A stretch of 64,000 nt of DNA from Dillenia suffruticosa (lineage: Eukaryota > Streptophyta > Magnoliopsida > Dilleniales > Dilleniaceae). This document shows, in pieces, positions 50,143 through 62,000 of this stretch (positions are counted from its first letter, which is position 1; every line of letters starts with the position of its first letter). A program made the position numbers and the translations under genes. The stretch covers positions 21,904,608 to 21,968,607 of the forward strand of contig JAVTVX010000001.1 of assembly GCA_033439265.1 (NCBI GenBank). Direction: 5' to 3'. Under the pieces are notes generated by a model that did not search any database, was not told where the DNA came from, and worked only from the letters and a program-made list of their open reading frames with translations.

Positions 50143-51009
50143 TTGGCAAGCAAGATGTAGAGAGCTCTTAGAAATGATTTTGTTCCCAGATAAAAACAGA
50201 ATGGAGTCTTTGTTACGTGCAAGTAAAGGAGAAAAGAAAATAGGTATTCTTTTACTGCAGGCAAATATATTCTTATCGGAAGATCTAAGGCACATCCCGC
50301 CCCCTTGTTTGGCGGAAAGAAGGGGGGGGGGGGTTAGGGATTCTGCGCCTTTGCTGTGGGAGTGAGGAGATTAGGAACTTAAGTAAAATCAAGGCTCCTG
50401 AATTGCTGTTTCCCCTTTTTTAACTTTATTATTATTTTTTTTTTTAAACTTTTTTTCCCCCCTAATTAGTGATCTAGCTATGGCTTGCATTCTTCTTCCC
50501 TAGCACATAGGAGATAAATGAGTCGCTGTCACTGGCTTGTTAAGACTTTGATTGTGCATGGTGCATGGATTTACCTCATGGTATATCACCAGTGTCGGAT
50601 TCTTTTGCTCCATTGAATTTTAAGGTAGCTTGACATTCATAAAAAACAGACTGACCTGGTGTTCCTGGCTAATTGGTGTGGTTTTATTTGGGCATGCATT
50701 TCTGCGGTGACTTGCCCAAATAAGAAATTTCGTTCTTTTTATTGGATACCGTACGTGGGAGGCCCATCAGATCATTTTGATATATTAGGCCTAATTATGT
50801 TACAGTTAAATCAATATTCTGCAGGGTCGAGCTCTAATAAATTAGCCCAATAGTTTCTGATAATTATGTTGGGGGCCATAAACGTCTGGTTTTAATTTTA
50901 TAGGTCTAATTCGTAACCAAAAATATAAGCTTACAACGTGACTAACTTCACATGACGATCAATCTTTGTACTTTGGGAACAATGTTGGATTTTGAACTGC
51001 CATTGAAAA

Positions 51010-51790
51010 AAAATGTTGGATTTTGAAACCAAAATCTGTTTTAAGTGGGCCTACAAAGGTCCAAAAGATGAATCTGTTGGGCATAACGGGCCTAGTTTTG
51101 GGCCTAATGTGGACCTCAGTTGAGCCCAATTAAAAATATTTGGGCCAACGTGAGGCCCAAAATTAATCTGTGGCCCCCAATTAGCCCAACGAAACTTTTT
51201 ATTGTGGGCCCCTTTGTTGGCCAATTAACAAATCTTTGGTAAATTTGCGGCTCAATAAAAAATTATCGGGCCTAGAGGCACCCATGAAATTTTCGGCCCA
51301 AATTAGGTTAAGGCCCAATTAAAAATATTTGGGCCATGAGGCCCAATATTAATATATGGGCCCCTTTGTAGCCCAAGAAAAATTTTTATTGTGGGCTTCA
51401 CTGCTTCCCAGTTAAAATATTTTGAGCAATGTGCGCATCAAAATTTATTGGTCCACAATGTTACCCATGAAAAATCTTTCGGACCAAATATAGGTATTAA
51501 AACCCGAATCCTGGCCTATACTAAACTGGGTCTAGTTTACATTTTCGCCCTTGATAAAGCTTTTGGGCCAACACTCCACCTAATTTAAATTCCAATAATT
51601 TAAAACACCGAGTAGATTTCAAGGTATAATATGGGCCAGAACTTTGACTTTAGGGTCTGTATTGCGGACCAATGAAAAAATTTTTTGAGCCCAAACAAAA
51701 GTATTAAATCCAAATCCGGGCCTAATTCAAACTGGGCCCGAGTTTTGATTCCTGGGCTTCGCAGTCAAACTAAATGCCCTCAAAGAAAAC
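51010..51790. repeat. Degenerate tandem repeat rich in GGCCCA/TGGGCC
   Basis: A 23-base string at 51125-51147 (CCCAATTAAAAATATTTGGG and three more bases) recurs identically at 51314-51336, 189 bases on. TTTTTATTGTGGGC recurs at 51196 and 51383, and an ACCCATGAAA-TTTCGG block at 51280 and 51463. A weaker third copy seems to follow to about 51790. GGCCCA or TGGGCC occurs many times on both strands. Period is about 183-189 bp. I do not recognise the family. Confidence 0.75.
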
Positions 51791-51835
51791 AACCAATATA
51801 TAGAGTTCTAAGTCATGATTCCGAAGAAAAACATT

Positions 51836-51838
<3 letters not shown>

Positions 51839-51872
<34 letters not shown>
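51839..51872. repeat. (AT)n microsatellite
   Basis: About 33 bases of uninterrupted AT repeat just after the GGCCCA-rich region. Confidence 0.95.
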
Positions 51873-51876
<4 letters not shown>

Positions 51877-52393
51877 GCCATCGATGAACTTCATCTTCTT
51901 GTGCACAACCTGCCCCATCCCAGTGCTAAGTTAGAACGCAAGGTGCGTTACTTGGTAGAACACATCAGAAAGCTACCAACGAAGTAATGCATGATTTCCA
52001 CAGACTCCTATACAGGCTGCCAGGCAAAGGCATTAACACAAGATTCACATACGTGGTCGAAACATTATCATTCTCAAATTGAAACTGCCCTCAAAAGATC
52101 GAAGAAATAAAGAACATGGCAAGCAACAAACATGAATGGGGTAAATCAAAAACAAAGCAAACTCAAATATGATTTACACAATAGCCAAACTGCCTATGCA
52201 CAGCCAAACAATGGTAGACAGGAAAGGAGAAAATTGTTGGCAGTGAACTCAAAAGCAAAGACAAAAATACTCCACAAAAGGTAGCCCACCTTTCTGTAAC
52301 CTCATGGCCAGCATGAGTATCCAAAGATACAGATGTACCCTCCCGAAAGAATAATATGCAAAGGATGCAAGGAAGAAGTCTGACACGTTGAAT

Positions 52394-52988
52394 CTACTCA
52401 AACAACTGTCTTCTCTTCACATATAACAACCGCCTTGTAGTAGGGGCTGGAGGTGCCAATCCTGGAATATCCCTGATGCTTTTGTTGTTGGGGTTCACAA
52501 TCTGAAAAATATTTAACAGTAAGGGATATTAAATGGTGTCAGTAATGCAGAAATGAAGCATGTAAGACTTAAGCAGCTTCTCTAGATAAAAATTTGACAA
52601 TTACATGCAGCATTAATATTAGCATTGGCCCTCTTACTATTTTGGGCTAGACATGGCCCTAAAGTTTTGATGGTATGCCACAAGATACGTTAGCAACTCC
52701 TATCATCATCATCAGCCTTCTTAGCAGTAGTTTGACCAATTCCAGATTGATATACATTTGAAATACTCATGGCTTCAAATTATGCCCATGATGAATTATG
52801 GAGAGGAAAGAAAGAAATTATGGAGTCATCTTGTAAAACTTCCCTATAATGAACACTAGCATTTAAAACGGCTGCAATCTTGTAAAACATTATCATATTT
52901 TAATTTTCCTTCTTTGTTGTCCTTCTGGCTACATAAAAAGAGAAGCATCTATTAAACCCCCTCCCCCCCCCCCCAAAAAAAAAAGAAA

Positions 52989-53027
<39 letters not shown>

Positions 53028-56000
53028 TCATTTTGAAGGGAAAGATGTTAATGCAACATTCATGGATCAAGATTAAACATATGAATGCCTTCAAATGTAC
53101 CTTTACAATGATGATGGCTATCACACCGCAGACAATAAGAAACAGAAAGAGCATGATACACTTATCAGTAGCCACCTGAAAGGAATCTCAAAATTAGATT
53201 TTCAAGCAAAAAGACTGAAGGAAGATAAGCAGGATTTCATAGATAAACTAACCTGCCTCCCAATCTCCTTCACAAGCTGGGAAGCTTTCTTAAGGGAGAA
53301 CTGAATAGTATCCAGCTCATTAACAATACGGCCCATTTGTTCAGTCTGTGTGCAGTTACAGATGCAAAATTAGCAAGCCAACGCTAAGGTTGGTCAGCAA
53401 AAATCAAAAACAACCAGGAAAAAATCGGTCTGAGAATACCATACCTGGCCTTTTAAGGTGACAGCGGTTTGAGCTCCCACTTCGATTGTTTGTTCAACAA
53501 CCTAAATTCAATCTAAGTTAAAAAACCAGATAAATTACATCATCTGAGAAAAGATAATAATGATTAGCACCTCACCTTTTTAGAACGCTCAATGGCCTGA
53601 TCAGTCTCATCCATAGTCTTCGTCCCAGCATCAATAAGCTCTTGATTTGTCATTGCTACATAGCAGGGTAAATTTAAACTTAGTCACTGAGGAATTATAA
53701 TCTTCCAGGAACAAAATAAGAAAACCAAAAACCCCAAAATACTGGGGTAGGAGATTCTGACTAGATTAGATAAGCTATGAAGCACTAAAATATACATTGC
53801 ATGAGTTTAGATTAGATGATCAAAAAGCACAAATGTTACCTCTCCAAATACTAGAACATGTTTATGTGGGAGCTTCAAGAACATGACCTTCTTTTTTAAT
53901 AGGAAAAAAAATTGTATTAGACGAAATGGAGAATATGCAAAACTCTAAGGATAAGAAGTTAATAAAAAAAATGCAGTATAAGGTGTTAACAAAAACTGCT
54001 CTTCAATCCCTCTTGAACTCCTTCAAACTGTAATCTTTATGGAACCTTAAGGGATAAGCTCCCAGAGAACCATAAAACAAAACCTCATCCCAAAGGAGAA
54101 AGAACCAAAAATCTGTTTGTTCCACTCCCTCCAAATAAATGAGGGAATAGTCAAAAAAGCACAAGCACATTTCCCAAGCAAATGAGCATCTTTATCCCTT
54201 CCAAAGCTTCTAATCATTAATAAAATTCATAAACTCAACTTGCAATTTAATTTGCAAGGCTTTTGCAATATCCTGAAGTCAAGTCCAAAATGGATCGAGC
54301 AAATGAGAAAAATGAATAATTTATTTTTTCCTAACCGGATTAGGAAAACATCTAAAATTAAGAAACTTTCAAAAATTAGAAAGTTTCTAAAAAAAGGAAT
54401 GTTCTAATTGTTCTAAATGAATTATTTGTTTTGCTCTAACCTACGTGTCGGTTAAGTTTTAGGTTAGACCATGCATATTGGCTCACTTGTTTATTTGGTT
54501 TCTCATCTAAGGTTACTAATTTGCATGCTCTAATCTAGAGAATTTAGTAAGTATTGAGAGAACACAAACTCAACCAGACTAGGGAGAAAGCAAGTGAGCT
54601 ACTATAGGACTCCTAGCTCCATTCTCACTTCCTCCCACCTAGCTTGATCGAGAGACCCTTTGAAGGAGTTCAAAGGGACCCTTGGCCAAGATCCTGTTTG
54701 TGTGCACAGATTAGAGACCCTACATTTGGAGGATTAAAAGTTGAACTCAACATCTTCAACAAAATCAAGGGGTTAGCATACTACAAAGGTATAAAACGCT
54801 AAAATCCCTTTTCTTGTACGTTGTTGATACTTGTTTTGCTTAGAATGAAGATTTATATTTCAATGGCAGTTTAGGCTCATATCATGTTCAAGTATGGGAC
54901 ATGTGAACATCCCATTGTGTGTGCATGTTAAATTCTTTTTAAGCTATGCCAACATCGTCTCTGCTGCGTATGCATGCTCTCTTTCACTTCTCACAATTAA
55001 TAATAGAAATCAAATTGTCATGAATTTCTCTAGACACATTTATGCGAAGAACCCAACTCTTAACCATATTGATTTTTAGCCCCAAGGCTTTTACAGAGAC
55101 ATTAAGGAGGGTGATCACATCATAAATCCCTAAATATCCTTCTGAGAAAGAAGATGGTGCATCTACAAGCCGAATATGAGAAATATAAACTACATCACAT
55201 TCCTCCCAAAGACCTAAGAATTGTTGGCTTGAACAACCCTCTCAATCAACCTACTCAAGAGGTCCATCATGAGACTAAAAAACGAAAGGAGAAAAAGGAT
55301 CTCCTTGTATTAACCACCCAAAAAGCCGAAAACCAACTTTTAGGCTCTCCACTTGTACTCTTGCCTATGACCCCATTGGTCTAAAATTCATCGAATACTT
55401 TAAACAAGTACTTACAAATGACATCCTGAAAATTCTGAAAAAAAGCCATAGTAAAACCAAGAGGAGACAGGCTTTATCCCTATCAAAACCCAAGAGCATT
55501 CCACGAGTCTCATCCTTCTTAATTGGTCTCTCTAAGCAAGAGACTTCAGAACTCCCAATACAATACTAATCAAGAGCCTTCAATTGCAAGATGGTCTCCA
55601 TCCTCCTCAGTATATAGATTATTATAGAAGCTAATGATGGCTTCATAAATAATGACAGGATTAATAATCACATTTCTCACATCATCCTAGTTAAAGCTTC
55701 TTTGCATAATATCATTAGCAAACCAATAAAAAAATCTGGTATTGCAGTCTCCCTCTCTAACCTACTTAGGTATTCTAGTGCTAGATAATCTCCTCCTTAA
55801 GAAGAAGCTACTCAAAATCATCCTTAAGACTCGGTCTACAGGTCAAAAGGTCCTCAGACAAACCTCTCTCAACATCCAGCTTATCTATCTCACCAATTTC
55901 ATGAAGAAAAGCACTTTTTCCTTTCTCTGATATCATCAAAGTCCTCCAAGTTCCAAACTTTAGGCTTTTGTTCGAGACGCTTCAATTTCTTCTTAAACTT

Positions 56001-59000
56001 ATAACCCACATTCTAGATTAGTATTTCTCCAAGAATTCTGAACACCTTTCTAACTTTCTGTCTCTATGAAAGAGCCACATATTAAAAGACCTAGATGGAG
56101 TTGGATCGTAAGTGATTTGATTTGACACCAAGACAATATGGAAATGATCAGAAGTGGTTTTGGTTAGAGTTTCATGTTTTAGGAAGAGGGAAACAGGACA
56201 CCCACTCATTTAAGCAACAAAAAGGATCAATAAGGGAAAGCCTAGTAAGAGTGAATCTAATGCTCAAACATTAGTTTGGGATATGACAGATGATAAGAAA
56301 TAGAGTTTGAATAAGTCATATTGAGTCTTAGGAAGTTGCAGAATTTTTTATTTTTTAGAAGTTTATTATTTAAGTTGGTTATATTTTTTTGTTTAATTAT
56401 TTAACAAGTTATTTTTTTTAATCATTATAAAGTCATTACTAGGACTATTTAGAAGTTTATAAATTTTTGTATTAATAATAGTTTCTGTCTTTTGAGAATG
56501 ATTCTCTATTCACAAACTTGTAACCTTATTATGATCAATGAAGAATAAGACTTTGAATTTATATTTTGAGTTCTCTCAAACTCTAGAATGTGTGAATCTT
56601 TCTTTCCCTAGATGTGATGCCTAAGGATCTTCTAGTGTGATGCTAATAAACGTATCTTCTTGCTTCTTATTATTGCTTTCTTTCTTTCAATTTAATTGCT
56701 GTGTTTTTATTCTCATTCAATTAAAATTTCTTGCAATAAACCCAAATTCTCTACAACAAAACCTTTACCCTAATTCCTCTAAGTCGTCCTACATTAATTG
56801 GTATCGGAACCAAGATCCAACAAATCTGTTACTATAACTATGTTGACAAATGCAGAATTAAATTCTAAATTTGAAGGTCTTCACCGAGATCAGTGATGTT
56901 AGATATGTAGCAATTGAGCGAGATAATCATTCCCTAAAACTTGATACAAATGTGAAGTTCATAGAAATACTAAAAAAACAACAACAATCACTTGGACCTC
57001 AATCACGAGGGTCAGTCGTTTGAGAGAAAAATATAATAGAAAGAAAAAAATTAAAAATTAAAAATTAAAAAACATAAAATTCAAGTTTGAAAGCAAAAAT
57101 AGAGAAAATAATACTAAAAAATAAAAGTAAAAATAAAAATAATGAAAAAGGGAAATAAAAATAAACTATCCATATAAACTTAATATAATAAGAGAGATGA
57201 TTAAACTGATTTGAATTCTCCTACACCACTCATTCTTATCTAAATTCATCTAATTGCATCTAGATTTTCAACGGCCTACTCCAACGTTTCATAGAAATAC
57301 TAAAACAGCTGGCACCATTTGCCGTGTGCAGGAATTCAACTCATGTTGGAATAATAGGCTCCTCAACAAAAGTCAGCACATTAAGACTAATTAAGGTTTT
57401 CAATTAACACATCAATCTGGCCAAGGACACAAGACAGAAGGACATGGTACGGCTGGGATATCACTAAGAAGATCAAGACAGAGATATCAGATTTTGAGGA
57501 AAAATTATATCCTACAAAATTCTGTGACCGGAAAGATTCCCTTTAAGAATATTTTAGCCAGTATGACATGCTTGATGATTGCAAGGTCAAGTTTCGAAAG
57601 ATGAAACTTGTAGGGTTGGCAAAAATTTAGTGACGTGGCATAAAGAATGATTTAACCAGAATCAGACTACCACCAATCTCTGGTTGGGATGATATCAAAG
57701 CCAAGTTAAGAAAGAAGTACCTACATATAGATTATCTATGAGGGACAACGTTTAGCACAAGGCAATATGACAGTAGCTGAATACATGTGGAAATTTGATG
57801 AACTCAAAATTTGCAATAGCATGGTTGAGGATTTATTCAAGCAGTAGCTCGATTTAGAGCTGGTCTAAATGCTGAGATCAAGAGGGAACTGCTTAGACAA
57901 TCAATCTATTCTTTGGAACATGCATTCCAAGTAGCACTTAAAATCAAGGAGCACCTGAACCACCCAATAGATAAGAAAGTGGGGTTTCAAATGGGAGAAA
58001 TTGCCACAAAGAGGACTTATTATGCAAATTGTGGGCCAAACTCTTTTTCATCTAATGGAGCTAGTTCTAAAGGCCAGATCAGCAATTAAGACCCTAAGAG
58101 CAACAAAAGAATCACTTGTTTCAAGTGTGGGGAAACTGGTCAAGTGGGTTTACAATGCCCAAGGAAGAATCACCGACATGTAGGCAAAGAACCCATGGAG
58201 GAAGAACAACAAACGAAAGATGACCTTGAAGAGAACTCATTTAACTATGCAACAGATGTAATTGATGATCTGGCACATAATGAGATGGATGCCTCTCTTT
58301 TGTCAGTAGTGAGGCGTATTTGGGCATCACCTAAAGTCAAGCACGAGGATTGCAGGCAAACCTCAATATTCCAAACACTAGTGCAATGTGGTGATCAAGC
58401 CAACAAGCTTATCATTGACGGTGGCAGCAATACGAATGTTATTTTGGCATCCACAGTTGATCATCTCAAGTTGTCAACAACCCACACCCTCACAAGGTGG
58501 CCCGGATCAACAACACAACCATTCCATTAACAATGCGTTTTTTTTTTTCTTTTAGTTGTGGTGCTTATAAAGACTATATTATGTGATGTCATTCCTATTG
58601 CAAGTCGATCATATTCTTCTGGGCCGATGGTGGTTTTATGATCGCAATGTGGATCATCATGGGAGGGAAAACACATATACATTCTCACCAGGAACAAAGA
58701 GTATTGTTTTAGGACCCATGAGTTCACATGAGATCAAGGCATATGAAGAAAAGATGGCGCAGAAACCTAAACAGATCATTGAAAGGAGTAAGAAAATCTC
58801 TAAATCATAACCAAAAGGCAATTTGAAGTAGAAAGCCATAAATCAGAGATGGTATTTGCTGTTATAGCTAGAGAAGTAAAAGAACCTGTTGTTGGTCATG
58901 ACTCAATTTTTGTGATTAGTTGATCAATATTCCAAGATGGTTCATTTTAATGCATGCTCAAAGACCGTCGATGCTCTTCACATTGCTAAACTCTTTTTCA

Positions 59001-62000
59001 AGGAAGTTGTAAGGCTTCATGACCCACCTATGACAATTGTTTCAGATCATGATGTGAAGTTTATTTTTGCTGCTATTTGCGGAAGATGTTGAATAAAAAT
59101 TTGAAATTTTTTTCATCATTTCGGCCACAAGAAGATGGTGAAACGGAAGAAATTAATAGGAGTTTGCATGATTTTGCTCAGTTGTTGCATTGGTGACAAT
59201 GTCTCTGGCTAGGATTTAGTTCTTCCCATGGCTCAATTTGTTTATAACAGTTCAGTCAATTGAAGCAGTGGACAATGTCCCTTTGAAATTGTCACTGGTT
59301 TGCTTCCTAGAGACCAATTGATTTGGTACCTCTACACATTGAAACTCGTCCAAGTGTAGAAGCAGATGCTTTTGCAAAGCATATTTGTGACTTACATGCT
59401 GAAATTAGGCAGAAGATTGCTCTAAGCAATGAAGGTTACAAAACACATGCTGATTTACAGAAAAGATTTGCTGAATTTGAGGAATGAGATACGTTTATGG
59501 TGTGTATCAGACCTGAAAGATATCCTAAGGGTAGTATAAGAAGCATCACTCAAGGAGTGCTGGTCCTTACAAGGTTTTTACAAATATCAATTCAATGCCT
59601 ACGTTCTTGATCTACCAGCAAATATGGGAATAAGTAATGCATTCAAGGGTGTTGAAAATGCTTTGGGTAAACAACTTGGGAGCAACAATCCGAAACTGAA
59701 GATCCACGATGATGATGCTTCCAATGACAATACTGTTGCTAGACTTCCTCCAGCCCCATCCTAGAAAAGAGATTGAAAATATTGTTGACCATCAAATAGT
59801 TTTTACAAGGGAACACGAGAAGTATCTTGTGAAATGGAAGGGGCATTTCTAAAGGCCAAAAAAAGGCATTCATCAGCCAGCCCGGCTCTTTTCCTATTCA
59901 GCTTTGACGTTCACTTTCTGATTGTACATGGATTACATAAGAAGAATTACAAAAGCTTCATCCTGTACTTCTATGATACTTTTCATGCTTTTAACTCGAC
60001 GGAGTTGAGTTTTTCCAAGTCAGGGAGAGATGATCAAATACGTTGGCAGCAACCTTCAAAATTGGTTAGAAAGCCTACTAAGAGTGGGTCTAATGCTCAA
60101 ACTCTAGTTTGGCATATGACAGATGATAAGAAGCTTATTTCGGAGTTTGAATAAGTAATATTGAGTCTTTATTTTATGTTAGGAAATTGCAAATTTTTTT
60201 ATTTTTTAGAACTTTATTACTTAAATTAGTTTCAATTTTTTTGTGCTTAGTTATTTAGCAAATTATTTTTATTTAATCATTGTACGGTCATTACTAGGAC
60301 TATTTAGAATATCTAAATTTTTATCTAAGTAATAATTTCTATCTTTTGAAGTTAATTATCGATTTAATGACTTGTAACCTTATTATAAGTAATGAAAAAT
60401 AAGCCTATGAATATATGCTTTGAGTTCCCTCAAAGTCTAGAAGATGTGATGCTTTCTTGCCTTAGGTGTGATGCCTAACAATCTACTAGATACTAGTAAA
60501 TCTATCTTCTTTCTTCTCATCTGTTACTTTCTTTCTTTCAATTTAATTGCCTGCTTTTTATTTATTCACTGCAAACCTAGAAATCTTTTCAAGAATAACA
60601 GCTTACTGCAATTAAAATTTCCTGCAGTAAACCCTAATTTCTTACACCTAAACCTTTACCCTAATTCCTCTAAGCCATCCTATGTCAAATATCCTGAAGC
60701 TCATAATCCATAATTAAGGAATAAGAAGTTAACATGCTCTTGGCAATCCAAGTCCCATTAAGGTTCTCTAAAGAGAATCTAACAACAAATAAAATCCACA
60801 TCCAAACACCAATTCGGGAAACTTAAACCAAAAAACCATACATCTCTTCCCAACACATTATCTAAAAAACGCCAACTAACTATATCATGGACCTCTTAAA
60901 AGTCTAACTTCAATCCAGCACCCTTGTCATGCTTCTTAATATAATCAACTGCCTCATTAGAGACTAGGATTGCATCCAAGATTTGTCTACCACCTAGAAA
61001 ATAACTTTGGTTACAAGAAATGGTATTGCCAAGGACCACACACATACTTGGCCATAACTCAATGGAGAGTAACAGTAAAACTAATAGGTGCAAAATCCTT
61101 CACATTCAAGGAGTAGATTTTCTAACAATAATAACAGTAGAATTCATACTTTTACAACTTGACCAGTTTCAAACTAGAAACACATCACAATAACAAGGTG
61201 ATTATCGATTTATCAATGTGTGTGTACGTAAATTGAAAGTACATAACAGGTCCCACTTGCATTCAAACTTCTATTCAATAAAGAAGATTGCATGTTCCTA
61301 CACACACACACAAACAGCAGAATATTGTGTCCACACACTTGGATTGTGTATGCTGGTGTGCAAAAATGTGGGTAATTTTGAAAAAAAAAAGAAATATATA
61401 TATAAGATAGGGAGAAGAGAGAGGAAGTGCAGCTTTTTGAGAGATGGTTGTGAAATAATAGGAATATAGTGGGTACTTTGAAATTTATGGAACTTGGAGT
61501 TATCTCAAATTTGTTGCGATATCAATTTTATAATATAGACCAACATCAGAATTAAATTCAGGGGAAAAAAAAAAGCACATTGTTGTCATTTTCAAAATGT
61601 GTCTGGACTTCAAATCCTTCAAATTATGGCTATATATAAAATAAATAACACATATTAATGAAACCATGTAAAAACAAAAAGTTCCCCCCTGAAATACACC
61701 ATACGCAATAGCATTGTCATCTTAATGGGTAACAATCAATAGCAAATGAATAACTATAGTAAGGAGTTATTAACATGTTATGTCATCAATGAAACATGAT
61801 TGCAGCCCCTCCAAGAAACAAGCCAATTATGAAAATAAAGGATGAGTGAGAGTTATGATCATCAGTCAAATCTTACATGACGCCATTTGAACATTCTCCT
61901 CAGCAGTAGGTTCACTAACTCCTGCTCCGTCAAAGAGTTCAACTCTCTTATTACCAAGACTATTCATGTACCTATAGTAGCACTAGCAAACAGTAAATGC

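Larger units (their letters stand above)
50143..52393. other. Tail-to-tail spacer between transporter and NPSN genes
   Basis: It holds 3' UTRs, a G-run near 50321-50333, the GGCCCA-rich repeat region (about 51010-51790) and a TA microsatellite at 51839-51872. No exon is recognised. Confidence 0.5.

Noticed and set aside
54279-54904. Solo LTR
   Set aside because: No convincing end motif pair or five-base duplication, and no match to the other terminal repeats; left unclassified.
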